The notes: a model not told the origin generated them from the letters alone. DNA of 64,000 bases from Streptomyces cinnamoneus (GCF_014650495.1 NZ_BMVB01000012.1:124001-188000); one strand, 5' to 3'. Positions 51,975-61,345 are shown, counted from the first letter of the stretch. Numbers and translations: made by a program.

Positions 51975-52867
51975 TGTCTCTCCGTTGTCTGTCGTTCGTC
52001 GGCCGCCGGCCCCGCGCCGGGCACCGGCCGTCGGGCGGCCGCCAGGGTGGTGTCGTCGCCCGAGTGCTGCGCGGCCGCCGCCAGCCAGTCGGGCAGCACG
52101 GCCCGTACGACCTCCACGCCCTCCTCGGACAGCCGCGTGTCGAGTCCTGCCATGAACTGGACGAAGCCCTCGTCGGAGGCGAAGCTCTTGGACAGGCCGT
52201 CCGTGGACAGCGCGACGAACCGCGGCGTGCGGGCCGGGGCCACGATCGGCGCCCAGTGCACCCGCACCAGGCGCCATGCCTCGCGGCTGCACAGCGATTC
52301 CGTCTCGTCCCCGAGGTCCGCCTCCGCCGGGGCCAGCGGCAGGTCCACCCCGCCGTCGTGCCCGACGACCGTCAGCTCGCCGTCGCCGAGCTGCCAGGCC
52401 GCGAACAGCTGCGGGGTCAGGACGGCGCCGATCAGCGTGGCCCCGTACAGCAGCAGCTTCTGCTCGTCGGTGGGCGCCGCCGTCCGCGTCGCGTCCGGGT
52501 CGTGCTCGTGCAGGCGCTGCCAGTGCCCCAGCACGTTGCGCCGCCACTCGGCCACCAACCTGCGCGGCATGACGTTGCGCGCGTAGTGCATCAGCCAGCT
52601 GAGGCTCCGCGACCCGTCGGGGCCGTCGGCGCTCGCGAGGGCCGCGAACTCCCGGGCATGCGCGGCGAAGAGGTCCACCGCGAGCCGAGCCCCGACGTCA
52701 CTGCGCGCATGCCGCGCGGAGCCGTGCCCGTCGGCGACCGCCAGGATCAGCGGACGCTCCGCGGAGCCGTCTCCTTCGGCCGTGCACCAGTCCTGGTTCC
52801 GCCGCTTGTTGACCCCCGGCACGGTGGCGTCGAAGGTCTCCCAGTGCGGCACGTGCAGCACCGTCAC
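51971..52867 (-). CDS. PP2C-type protein phosphatase
   Basis: This protein of about 298 residues has the PP2C metal motifs: NQDWC near the N-terminus (first Asp), LAVADGHGSARHARSDVGA (DGH), FVALSTDGLSKSF (second acidic region) and SGDDTTLAAA (last Asp pair). It would reverse the phosphorylation made by the adjacent kinase. The GTG start at 52867 overlaps the vWA stop (GTGA), and its own stop overlaps the kinase start: three genes translationally coupled. Confidence 0.9.
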   Translation of the reverse strand: MTVLHVPHWETFDATVPGVNKRRNQDWCTAEGDGSAERPLILAVADGHGSARHARSDVGARLAVDLFAAHAREFAALASADGPDGSRSLSWLMHYARNVMPRRLVAEWRRNVLGHWQRLHEHDPDATRTAAPTDEQKLLLYGATLIGAVLTPQLFAAWQLGDGELTVVGHDGGVDLPLAPAEADLGDETESLCSREAWRLVRVHWAPIVAPARTPRFVALSTDGLSKSFASDEGFVQFMAGLDTRLSEEGVEVVRAVLPDWLAAAAQHSGDDTTLAAARRPVPGAGPAADERQTTERQ

Positions 52868-53550
52868 CACACGTCGTCATCGTCGTCGTCCAGCACCGGC
52901 GGCGCGTACGGCGGCTTCTTCGCCAGCGGGTCGGACGAGCCCGCAACCGGCTGCGAGGCGGCCTTCACCGCGGCGGTCGAGGCCCACCGGATGGCAGCCG
53001 CGAGCTGCTTGGGGCTGTTGGCGTCCAGCGGCTGCAGCTCCGGATTGCCGAGGAACTCCTGCAGCACGCCCCGGTCGGCGTCCTCGCCGATGGCGATCGC
53101 GACCCGGACCGCCTTGCGTCCCCACGGGGTGGCGTCGACGGCCTTCAGGCCGGCCTTCCAGTCGTCGGTGGGCACCCCGTCGGAGACGAGCGCGAGCACC
53201 GGCTTCAGCGCACGCTGCGGCATCGGCGGGGTCTGCAGTTCGCGCGCCACCAGCTGCAGCGCCTCGCCCAGGTTCGTCATCCCGTCCACCTGTACGTCCT
53301 GCCAGGTGAAGTCGTCGACCGGCACGGGGTCCTTGTGGTGCCACTGGGCCGTCGTGGAGAAGGTGAGGGTGCGCAGCAACAGCTGGGCCGCCGGGTTGTC
53401 GTGCGCCACCGCGCGCATCTCCGGGACCGCCTCCCGGATCGCATAGTTGAGGCGGGCGATCTTCTCGCCCTGCATGGAGTACGAGCAGTCCAGCAGCCAG
53501 ATGAAATGGACCGGCCGGTTGGCCATCGGCCCGCCGGGAATGTCACTCAC
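52864..53550 (-). CDS. vWA-domain protein (TerY-like)
   Basis: This 228-residue von Willebrand A protein has the MIDAS residues DCSYS (21-25), the Thr in GMTNLGEALQL and the Asp in LVSDGVPTDD, so metal-dependent ligand binding is intact. The core (FIWLLDCSYSMQGEKIARLNYAIREAVPEM) matches TerY. It ends in six aspartates followed by VW. The GTG at 53550 is the likely start; an ATG at 53526 is possible. It forms the TerY-P triad with the phosphatase and kinase downstream. Confidence 0.88.
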   Translation of the reverse strand: MSDIPGGPMANRPVHFIWLLDCSYSMQGEKIARLNYAIREAVPEMRAVAHDNPAAQLLLRTLTFSTTAQWHHKDPVPVDDFTWQDVQVDGMTNLGEALQLVARELQTPPMPQRALKPVLALVSDGVPTDDWKAGLKAVDATPWGRKAVRVAIAIGEDADRGVLQEFLGNPELQPLDANSPKQLAAAIRWASTAAVKAASQPVAGSSDPLAKKPPYAPPVLDDDDDDVW

Positions 53551-53594
53551 GTCGTCTTGTTCCCTTCGTTTCGTCGTTCCTGCCCGGGCGGGCG

Positions 53595-53723
53595 TCAGCC
53601 GAGCCTCGGCACTGTGTACAGAGCCAGCGCCACGGCCAGGACCAGCGTGATCAGCGACGCCGTGACGAACAGACCGAACAGCAGCCGGCGTCCCCGTGCG
53701 ATGTGCGGTGTCACCACCGTCAT
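53595..53723 (-). CDS. 42-residue single-helix membrane peptide
   Basis: A short frame opens at the ATG 53723 with GGAGG 7 nt upstream. It has a basic start (HIARGRRL) followed by one long hydrophobic helix (LFGLFVTASLITLVLAVALAL) and a short tail ending RLG. It lies in the 230-bp gap between the second GTPase and the vWA gene, on the same strand. The ribosome site, codon bias and plausible transmembrane topology (N-in) argue that it is a real gene. A membrane anchor or small effector are both possible. Confidence 0.7.
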   Translation of the reverse strand: MTVVTPHIARGRRLLFGLFVTASLITLVLAVALALYTVPRLG

Positions 53724-53783
53724 GGCGTCCTCCGTCTGCGGATCCTTCGCATTCCAAGTCCCCCTGGTCGTCGTGCGAGCGCG

Positions 53784-55403
53784 TCAGCGCCCTGATGGAT
53801 CGGACACGGTCGTGCTGCCGCGCGGCCCCAGGGCGTCCGGCGCGGCCGTCTCGGCGGCGAGGGCTCCCACGCGCAGGCCCGAGCGGGCCAGCACCCACAG
53901 CACCGGCTCCGCCGCCCGGCGCTGCTCGCTGTCCAGCGCCCCGGCACCGGTGGCCGCATGAGCGCTCACGGCCCAGTAGCGGGCCGCCCCGAAGTCGTGA
54001 CCCAGACCGCGCACCAGGGCGCCGAGGCCGATGTCCGTCAGCCAGCGGTCGATCCTGGCACCGGGCACGGGCAGCGTGGAGATCTGGTCGAGCACGTCCC
54101 GCTTGGTGACCACCGTGGCCACCGGCATGCGCGCGCGCCGCCCCGTGAGCGCCGCCAGCTCGCCCGTCAGCCGCTGGTAGGTGTCCGTCGGCCCCTGGTC
54201 CGCCGGCCGGGCGGCGTCCGCCCGCTCCGCGTCGGCGCCCCGCAGCCCGCGCCGCACCGTGGGTTCCGCGAGGACGTCGGCGACCAGGACCACCCCATCG
54301 GCATGGGCCAGGTACTGCTGCTCCCGCACGGAGCCCGCGTCGCGCAGCGACTCGCCCATCGGGTCGTACAGGTACAGCAGTCGCCGCCGCCTGCCGTGCC
54401 GGACGACCAGCATGAAGGCCCGGGGCTGTCCGCCCTGCGTCTTGTGTGCCCAGCCGGCCTGCTGCACCTGCTGGTGGAGGGCCCCGCCGTCCCGCCGGTC
54501 GGCCGCGGAGGCGTACTCCACCTCCAGCGGGCTCCGCCGCGACCAGGACTGGAGCCCCGCCACCACGGCCGCCATCAGCATCGTCTTCCCGGAGGAAGTG
54601 CCGCCGACCAGCGGCACGTGCACCACGCGGATGCTGCCGACCGCGTCGGGGAGCTGCTGGTCGCAGTGCGGGCAGCGGGTGGCCAGGCGCCCCCGGCCCG
54701 CGAAGGAGGTCGTGACCAGGCGCTGCCCGCAGACGCACACGTGCCACAGCACGCCGTGGGGGCCGGGGCGCAGGTCGCCGTGCGGCACACCGCAGTCGGG
54801 GCAGCGGTGGACGGCCAGCGGGAACGGCCGGTAGCAGCCGGGATGGGGGCACTTCATACGGATGCCGCGGGCCAGCACCCGGAGGTGTTCCGCGCCGCGC
54901 AGGACGCCGACGGCCGCCATGGCCCCCAGCCACACCGCGCCGCACAGCAGCCCGAAGACGGCCAGGACCATGGACATCGCCAGGGCCGCCAGCCCCGCCC
55001 CCAGGGCCGCCCCGACGGCCGTTCCCGGAGCGACCACCCGCATGACGGTGCGGGTGAACCCGTTCTCGCCCGGCCGGCCGGTTGCCGGCCGGCGGCCCCG
55101 GAACAGCCGGGCGACCGAGCCCTTCAGCCACTCGGTGGTCAGCCGGAACCAGATGGCGTGCAGCGCGATGCGCGCCGCCGCCAGGGCGTCCCGCCACATC
55201 TGCCGCGACCAGTACGCGCGGTGGGCGGGCTCGCCCGGCCCCACCCCCAAAATCCTCGGGTCAGGTGTTCCGGTCCGCCGGGGACCGAGGACGGTCCCGG
55301 CGGCCTTCAGCGAGTGGCCGAGGAACAGCCACAGGGTGTTGCAGACGCACAGCGGCACCGCCACGAGGCCAGTCGCCCACATCACCAGGGACAGCAGACT
55401 CAT
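53784..55403 (-). CDS. Zinc-ribbon membrane-associated GTPase (double-GTPase family)
   Basis: In this 539-residue protein, an N-terminal helix (LLSLVMWATGLVAVPLCV) and a hydrophobic stretch at about 135-168 place it at the membrane. Two zinc ribbons follow: CPHPGC...CPDCG and CVCG...CPHC (about 185-247). The GTPase domain has P-loop GGTSSGKT (267-274), LYDPMGESL in the G3 position, and VVTKRDVLDQ as G4. It fits the TRAFAC-type GTPases linked to GAP1 proteins in actinobacterial conflict systems. The start overlaps the GAP1 stop by ATGA. Confidence 0.82.
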   Translation of the reverse strand: MSLLSLVMWATGLVAVPLCVCNTLWLFLGHSLKAAGTVLGPRRTGTPDPRILGVGPGEPAHRAYWSRQMWRDALAAARIALHAIWFRLTTEWLKGSVARLFRGRRPATGRPGENGFTRTVMRVVAPGTAVGAALGAGLAALAMSMVLAVFGLLCGAVWLGAMAAVGVLRGAEHLRVLARGIRMKCPHPGCYRPFPLAVHRCPDCGVPHGDLRPGPHGVLWHVCVCGQRLVTTSFAGRGRLATRCPHCDQQLPDAVGSIRVVHVPLVGGTSSGKTMLMAAVVAGLQSWSRRSPLEVEYASAADRRDGGALHQQVQQAGWAHKTQGGQPRAFMLVVRHGRRRRLLYLYDPMGESLRDAGSVREQQYLAHADGVVLVADVLAEPTVRRGLRGADAERADAARPADQGPTDTYQRLTGELAALTGRRARMPVATVVTKRDVLDQISTLPVPGARIDRWLTDIGLGALVRGLGHDFGAARYWAVSAHAATGAGALDSEQRRAAEPVLWVLARSGLRVGALAAETAAPDALGPRGSTTVSDPSGR

Positions 55404-57874
55404 GACAGGCCGCCGTCCTTGCGCGGCGGCTCCACATCGCCCCAGCGGTGCCCGCCCGCCGCGCCTCTGCGGCCCCGTCCGGCAAGGCGGCGGCCGAGCC
55501 GGCCGAACGCCCCCGGCCGGTTCCACGCCCGGAACTCCTCCGCCCAGCGGCCGCCCATGCGTTCCAGGCAGCCCTCGACGGAGGCGACGTCGTCGGCGGG
55601 CAGCTCCCGCACGACGGGGCGCAGCACCGAGTCGAGGAGCTCCGTGCGCGTCGCGTGCCAGGCATCGTTCGCCTGGGGGTGCGAGCTCCAGGCGACGAAG
55701 CAGTCCGCTGCACCGTCGGGGCTCGTGCGCAGCCGGCTGCGCACCCGCTCCGACCGGGCGGCCCGCGCGTAGGCGGCCAGGAGGCCGGGATCGCCGCCGT
55801 GGATCAGCGCGTCCAGCTCCCCGCCCGGACGGTCCCCGGCGAGCAGCCGGTGCGCGAGTGCCTCGAAGACACGCCCGAGCACGGTGGGCTCCACGGGCTC
55901 CGCCACCTTCCGCAGCGACAGCGCCCGGTCGGTCCAGCCCGGTCCCGCCGAGCCGTTCCGCAGGTCGCGGGCGAATTCCAGGAGCAGCAGCGCCGCTCGT
56001 TCGCGCGCTGCGAGGTCCTCGGAGAAGCCGGCCAGCAGTTCGCCGGCGAGGTCGGGTACGTCCGGATCGTCGGCGGGCCCTTCGAGCGCGGCCCGGACGA
56101 GCAGGGGCCAGGTGCCGGCCGTACGGTGGGGGACGGGGCCGGTCTCACCGAGCGTCAGCCGCGCCTCCCCGGCGGTCGGAGTGCCGTCGTCCCACACCAG
56201 GTGGACCGCGGTGCGCATGATGAGCGGCTCGGCGTAGAGGGAGATGCCGGCGGCCCGCAGCACCGCGTTCAGGGCGGTGACGCGGTCGCTGCGGCCCGCC
56301 GTCACCCGTGACGCCTCGGCGCACATCCGCAGATGGGGCAGGACCCGGCCCTCCTCCAGGGGGCCGAGGGGGATCCGGGCGAGCAGCCGGGCCACCGCGG
56401 GCGGATCGCCCACGGCCAGCTCGTCGAGCTTGCCGAACAGGGCGGTGCGCAGCGCGACGTCCTCCTCCAGCGCCCGGCGCACCGCGGTCGTCCGCGCCGT
56501 GTCCGGGTCGGCGAGCAGCGCGGTGGAGAGCCTGCGTGCCACGTCCGGCAGAAGGTCCGAGCAGTCCACGCCGAGCACGGCGGCGATGCGCAGCAGCTGC
56601 ACGGGCCGTGCGGTGTCCTGCCCGGCGTCGGCGATGCCGGCCCGTAGTGCGGGGGCCAGCTCGGTGGCGAGGCGCTGTCCCATGCCCTCGGTGAGGGAGC
56701 CGGGCCGCACGGCGTCGAGCCCTGTGACGGACCCGGGCGAGCGGACGGCTTCGGTCAGCACCAGGGCGGCGAGCGGTGCGGTGGCGGCGGCCGGCACCCT
56801 GCCGTCGAGCATCGTGAACAGCCCGCCGAGAGCGGCTGTTTCGGCCTCGGTCCGGTCGGGGGCGGGCGCGCACAGCGCCGCCACCAGACGGTGCAGCCGC
56901 TCGGCGCCCAGCACCTCTCCGTGCTCGCGCGCCCAGTCCGCGGCCTCGGTACGGCCCGCGGCGCCGAGCCCGATGCCCGCGCAGAGCGCGGTGACGGCGA
57001 GCGGGCCGGGGGTGAACGGGCCGCCCGGCAGCGAGCCCGCCTCCTTGAACAGTCCGGGTGCTCCGCCCAGCCAGATGCGCGCGGCGGCCTCCGCCCAGGC
57101 GTCGGCCACCGCCTGCCCGGGCCCCTGTCCGGTGCAGTCGTACACGCGGTACCGCTGGTCGTGCCCGCTCAGATGCCGGCTGTCGTCCGGCAGCACGCCG
57201 ATGATCTGCTGCCGCGCGAGCTGCGGCCGCCGCGTGTACGTGGTGAACGTCAGCCGGTGCGCGCCCTCACGGGGCAGTACGGTGCTGGCCAGCGCGATCC
57301 ACCAGGCCACATCGGTGCTGTCCCGCTCGACGAGGACGATCTGCGGTGCGGCCTCGTCCTCGGCGAGTCTGCGCAGATCGGCGAAGAACCCGGCGAGCCA
57401 CGGCGCACGCGAGGCGGCGAAGGCGACCAGGCGGTCGCGGGTGAGGCGGCCCGCGGCGGGCAGCGCATCCAACGGCTCCGGCACCCCGCCCTGCGGGGTG
57501 GCGACGGCCCATCGCGGGGAGCCCCAGGCGGTGATGGGCAGCGCGCCGTCCGGCAGCGTGGTGCCCGCCGGCAGGTGCACGGCGTGGGCGTGGAAGTTGC
57601 CCCACCGCCCGCTGTAGTCGGCGCCCGTGTAGACCGTACGGGCCAGCAGCCGGCTGCCGTCGGAGAGCACGCTGTGGCTGAACGCCTCGGGGAAGGCGGC
57701 CAGCTCGGCCTCCGTGGGGCGCGGCGGGGCGTCGCGGGGCGGCTCGTACCCGATGAGCTGCTCGGTCTCCCTGACCAGCGACGGCGGCACCTCCGGGGAC
57801 ACCGCGGTGAACCGGAAACCGGAACCATCTGGTCCGGGCGGGGCCGAGGTGTAGTGCAGCTGCGCCAGGCTCAT
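55400..57874 (-). CDS. GTPase-associated protein GAP1
   Basis: This 824-residue protein has the GAP1 N-terminal domain of type 2: AQLHYTSAPPGPDGSGFRFTAVS, YEPPRDAPPRPTEAELAAFPEAFSHSVLSDG and GRWGNFHAHAVHLP. A middle domain at about 150-260 (FAASRAPWLAGFFADLRRLAEDE, IVLVERDSTDVAWWIALAS) and a long helical C-terminal region follow. Family members are always coded beside one or two zinc-ribbon GTPases, as here, and probably couple them to an effector or sensor. It overlaps both neighbours by ATGA. Confidence 0.8.
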   Translation of the reverse strand: MSLAQLHYTSAPPGPDGSGFRFTAVSPEVPPSLVRETEQLIGYEPPRDAPPRPTEAELAAFPEAFSHSVLSDGSRLLARTVYTGADYSGRWGNFHAHAVHLPAGTTLPDGALPITAWGSPRWAVATPQGGVPEPLDALPAAGRLTRDRLVAFAASRAPWLAGFFADLRRLAEDEAAPQIVLVERDSTDVAWWIALASTVLPREGAHRLTFTTYTRRPQLARQQIIGVLPDDSRHLSGHDQRYRVYDCTGQGPGQAVADAWAEAAARIWLGGAPGLFKEAGSLPGGPFTPGPLAVTALCAGIGLGAAGRTEAADWAREHGEVLGAERLHRLVAALCAPAPDRTEAETAALGGLFTMLDGRVPAAATAPLAALVLTEAVRSPGSVTGLDAVRPGSLTEGMGQRLATELAPALRAGIADAGQDTARPVQLLRIAAVLGVDCSDLLPDVARRLSTALLADPDTARTTAVRRALEEDVALRTALFGKLDELAVGDPPAVARLLARIPLGPLEEGRVLPHLRMCAEASRVTAGRSDRVTALNAVLRAAGISLYAEPLIMRTAVHLVWDDGTPTAGEARLTLGETGPVPHRTAGTWPLLVRAALEGPADDPDVPDLAGELLAGFSEDLAARERAALLLLEFARDLRNGSAGPGWTDRALSLRKVAEPVEPTVLGRVFEALAHRLLAGDRPGGELDALIHGGDPGLLAAYARAARSERVRSRLRTSPDGAADCFVAWSSHPQANDAWHATRTELLDSVLRPVVRELPADDVASVEGCLERMGGRWAEEFRAWNRPGAFGRLGRRLAGRGRRGAAGGHRWGDVEPPRKDGGLS

Positions 57875-59121
57875 GCGCCGACCCCCTTGGCCGTGGGCTT
57901 CCCGGGTTTGCTCACGGGGACGAGGCCGCGGCGCCCGAGCAGCCACAGCAGCGGATCCTCCACGCGCAGCGGCTGCGGCCCCGACTTGGGGGCGTCCGCC
58001 GGCGCCTGTGCGGGCGGCGGCGAACCGAGCGCCGACAGACCGAAGAAGGACAGTTCGGCGAAGTCCCGCTCCAGCTGCCGGCGCAGCGCTCCGGAGTCCC
58101 AGTCCTCCATCAGGGCGCGCATCTCCTCGTGCACGGCCAGCCGGTCCCCTCCGTCGAGGGTGCCGCCGTGGTGCGGGGCGTTGCGCAGCAGCGGGGAGTG
58201 CGGGCCGAGCATCGGTCGCAGCATGTCGGTCTTGGTCACGGCCACAGCCATCGGGGTGGTGACCCGGCCGCGCGATCCGCCGCGGCCGTGCGCGCGCAGC
58301 TGGGCGGCGAGATCCGCGGCGATCTGCGCCGGCGGCGTCTCGACGGCGGGCAGCGGCGGCCCCTCGCCGGGCGGCAGCCGGTCGCGCACGGAGCCGAGCT
58401 GCAACGGATCGACGAGCAGGATGATGCCGTCGGCGGCGCGGAGGTAGTGGGTGTAGCGGTCCATCGCCTCGGCGCTGCCCAGGTCCTCGCCCGCGGCGTC
58501 GAAGAACACCAGCGCGGTGTGCCGGCTGCCGTCCCCGAGCCGCCTGCGGCGCGGCAGGCTCAGCCGGTACAACAGCGGGTCGTTGAAGCCCATGGCCGCC
58601 GGGCGGGTGGCCTCGGGCAGCCGCAGCCGGTCGTAGAGGTCCTCGGCCAGCTCCCGGTCGCGGCGCTGGGTGTCGCTGCCCATGGCGGCGAGCGAGGCGT
58701 CGTAGGCGCGCCCCACCCGGTTGCGCAGCTCGTTGACGAGCACCGCCACGTAGGTGCTCTTGCCGGACGCCTTCGCGCCGACCAGCGCGATGATGCGGCT
58801 GTCCTGGTCGCAGTAGTCGCTGGGGAAGTCGCTGTGGCAGCGGCGGCAGACCCGGACGGGGGTGGAGACCCCGCAGCCGGGGCAGGCCGCGCGCGAGCCG
58901 CCGCCGCGCAGCCCGCCGAGGGAGCGTGGCGCGGCGAAGACCGGGCCGCGCATCCGCAGCGCGGGCGGCACGCTCGGACCCATGAACTCGGCCCACACGT
59001 CGTCGCGCTCCGGATTGCACGGCTGACCGCCGCGCACGCCGGTCGCCGTCATCAGACAGCGGTACGGCAACCGCGCGGCCGGGGCACGGTCGAAGCAGTA
59101 GGGGCAGATGACGGACGTCAT
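57871..59121 (-). CDS. Zinc-ribbon GTPase (double-GTPase family, second member)
   Basis: This 416-residue protein has N-terminal cysteines C6/C9, C80/C83 and C92/C95 that form zinc ribbons. The GTPase part has P-loop GAKASGKS (115-122), VFFDAAGEDLG as G3 and AVTKTDMLRP as G4, with IILLVDPLQLG between. It is a different subtype from the GTPase on the other side of GAP1: no membrane helix, and the ribbons come before the P-loop. The start is the ATG at 59121, one base after the stop of the upstream gene. Confidence 0.82.
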   Translation of the reverse strand: MTSVICPYCFDRAPAARLPYRCLMTATGVRGGQPCNPERDDVWAEFMGPSVPPALRMRGPVFAAPRSLGGLRGGGSRAACPGCGVSTPVRVCRRCHSDFPSDYCDQDSRIIALVGAKASGKSTYVAVLVNELRNRVGRAYDASLAAMGSDTQRRDRELAEDLYDRLRLPEATRPAAMGFNDPLLYRLSLPRRRRLGDGSRHTALVFFDAAGEDLGSAEAMDRYTHYLRAADGIILLVDPLQLGSVRDRLPPGEGPPLPAVETPPAQIAADLAAQLRAHGRGGSRGRVTTPMAVAVTKTDMLRPMLGPHSPLLRNAPHHGGTLDGGDRLAVHEEMRALMEDWDSGALRRQLERDFAELSFFGLSALGSPPPAQAPADAPKSGPQPLRVEDPLLWLLGRRGLVPVSKPGKPTAKGVGA

Positions 59122-59122
59122 G

Positions 59123-61345
59123 TCAGCGGACCACCAGGGTTGCGGGGGAGGGCTCTTCGAGGCGCACGGAGGCGGCCGCGCCGCCGAGCAGGAATCCGCG
59201 CAAGGCGTACGGGGGGCGACAGGCGCCGGTGGCGATCTCGCGCTCGACGCGCCCCGCGCGGTGCAGCTCCTCGCCGCTCAGCCGCAGCACCGTGGTGCCG
59301 TCGGCGGGATCACGCGGACGGACCGGCAGCGATCCGGTGCCCGGGCGGGCGACGAGGACGAACTCCGGCAGCCCGCCCGCGGGTTCCCCGGCGGGGGACG
59401 ACAGCGAAATCCGCACCGTGGCGGGCCTCCTGCGCAGGGACCGGCGGGAGCCGGGGACCACCCGGTACGCGATGGTGACGTCGGCGGGCAGTTGAGCCGC
59501 GGCGGCGGGAGGAGGGACGACGGTCGCGTCCGTCGTGCGGGGCACCGCCTGCGCGGTCAGCCGTGCCGGTGACGGACCGACTGGCAGGTGCAGGCCCTCG
59601 CGGAGGAACACGCTGCGGGCGACGCGGTGCTCGGCCCGGCGTCCCTCCTGTTCGACGGAGACCGCCACCTGTCCCGCGTCCGCGGGCCAGTCGAAGGTGA
59701 CCCGGGCGAGCCCGCCGTCGATGCGCTCGGCGGTCAGCGCCGTGACCGGGTGCGGCACCTCGATGCGGACGCCCGGTCCGGCCACGGCGCGCTCACCGCG
59801 CACCGCGACGGCCGTGACGCGCACGACGGCACCGGGCGGCGGGACGAGCACCCCGGGCACCGCCCGCGGCCAGGGCAACGGCTCGGGCACGTCCTCGGAG
59901 GAGAGGGAGAGTTCGGTGCCGGTGGCGGGGGCGCCGCCCGGCCACTCGACCAGCCGCACCTCGGCGTCCTCGCCGCCGGTCCAGGAGAAGCGCACGCCCC
60001 CCTCCCCGGCCGTGGCGGCGAGACCGAGGACGGGCGACGGCCAGGTGGGGACGGTGATGGTGTCCTCGACGCCCGGTGACCCGACCTCCCGGCCGTCCGT
60101 ACCGCGGTAGCGGCAGCTGACGCGCACCCGGTACGGCCCGGTGCGCAGCCCGTGCACCGTGAACCCGCCGTCGACGGCGGCGATCTCGCGCTCGGTGCCG
60201 TCGGGTCCGGTCATGACCGCGCGCACGGCGACGGCTTGTGCGGGCGTCGTCCAGACGGCCGTCACGCGCTCCCGGCCGTCGGCCAGCCGGAGGCCCAAGA
60301 CCTCCGGCGCGACGAGCAGGGGTGCCGACACCAGGGGCGGGCCGTCGACGACACCGTCCCGCAAGGGGAGGACCGCATACCGTACCTGGGCGCCGAGAGG
60401 AGGGTGGGGGTCCTGGGCGGACCCGCCCGACGCCCGCCCCCGGACCTCGGTCACGGACGGCGCACGGCCATCCGTGGAGCGGTCGAGCCTGATGACCCGC
60501 CAGGTCGTGATGTCGCCGTCGTCCGCCCAGGTCAGTTGCGCCGGGCCCGCGGCGAGCAGCTCCACGGCCAGCGGCCCCGGCGCGCCCCCGCCGGGCCGGT
60601 GCGTACGGACGAGTCCGCGCAGCGCCCGCTTCGAGTCGGCCGCGAGCCGGGCGGCCTGCAGGTAGCGGCCGGCCGCCCCTTCCCCGTCCCCTTGCCTCTC
60701 CAGCCGGTGCGCTGCGGCGAGGGACGCGTCCGTCTCCCCCACGAGGGCCGCTATCTGCCGCAGCCGCTCCGCGAGGAAGGGGTCCGGGCCGCCGCCGGGC
60801 GGCAGTCGGGACGCCAGACGGGCGGCGTGGCGGAGCCTTCGGCGCTCCCATGCGTCCTGAAGTCCCTCGGCGGCCGCCCGTTGTGCGGCGTCCGGCCTGC
60901 GCTGCGCACCCGCGGCATGGACCAGGGCTGCGACCTCCCCCGGATCGACCCCCAGTGAGAGCGCCATGGCGTCGCGTCCGTCCGGCGGGCGGCTCTGCAG
61001 GAGCTCGATCAACTGGTAGAGCAGCACGCGCCGTAGCGCCGTCGGGTCGTGGTCGTGCAGATCCGCCAACATCAGTAAGAGCTCGCCGGCGGGGGGTCCG
61101 TCCGCGGCCGACCGCCGCAGTGCGGCTCCGTCGATGCGCCGCCAGCCGCGCGGCGCACGCGAGACGTACACCCCGTCCAGCACGCGCAGACGTCCGCCCG
61201 GGTCGACCAGCGCCTCGCCCATGTGCCGTAGCCCCAGGGCGTGTTGCCGGGCGACGAGGTCCTCATAGCCGCCGACCAACGGTGACAGCGGCACTGCGGT
61301 CAGTGCCTGGGGCAGCCCGAGGCGATGCCCGAACTCCAGCCCCAC
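59123..61345 (-). CDS. First gene of the GTPase operon: helical plus fibronectin-like repeats, TTA-containing
   Basis: This 740-residue protein has no recognised catalytic motif. About 1-230 is helical (LLLMLADLHDHDPTALRRVLLYQLIELLQ, RHAARLASRL). From about 260 on it has repeated beta-sandwich modules of fibronectin III type (VTAVWTTPAQAVAVRAVMTG, VRFSWTGGEDAEVRLVEWPG, RVTFDWPADAGQVAVSVEQ). No signal peptide is present, so these modules are probably intracellular and mediate contacts. Codon 90 is TTA (61076-61078), placing the whole operon under possible bldA control. The GTG at 61345 is the start; the ribosome site is weak (GGGGGCGG). Confidence 0.7.
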   Translation of the reverse strand: MGLEFGHRLGLPQALTAVPLSPLVGGYEDLVARQHALGLRHMGEALVDPGGRLRVLDGVYVSRAPRGWRRIDGAALRRSAADGPPAGELLLMLADLHDHDPTALRRVLLYQLIELLQSRPPDGRDAMALSLGVDPGEVAALVHAAGAQRRPDAAQRAAAEGLQDAWERRRLRHAARLASRLPPGGGPDPFLAERLRQIAALVGETDASLAAAHRLERQGDGEGAAGRYLQAARLAADSKRALRGLVRTHRPGGGAPGPLAVELLAAGPAQLTWADDGDITTWRVIRLDRSTDGRAPSVTEVRGRASGGSAQDPHPPLGAQVRYAVLPLRDGVVDGPPLVSAPLLVAPEVLGLRLADGRERVTAVWTTPAQAVAVRAVMTGPDGTEREIAAVDGGFTVHGLRTGPYRVRVSCRYRGTDGREVGSPGVEDTITVPTWPSPVLGLAATAGEGGVRFSWTGGEDAEVRLVEWPGGAPATGTELSLSSEDVPEPLPWPRAVPGVLVPPPGAVVRVTAVAVRGERAVAGPGVRIEVPHPVTALTAERIDGGLARVTFDWPADAGQVAVSVEQEGRRAEHRVARSVFLREGLHLPVGPSPARLTAQAVPRTTDATVVPPPAAAAQLPADVTIAYRVVPGSRRSLRRRPATVRISLSSPAGEPAGGLPEFVLVARPGTGSLPVRPRDPADGTTVLRLSGEELHRAGRVEREIATGACRPPYALRGFLLGGAAASVRLEEPSPATLVVR

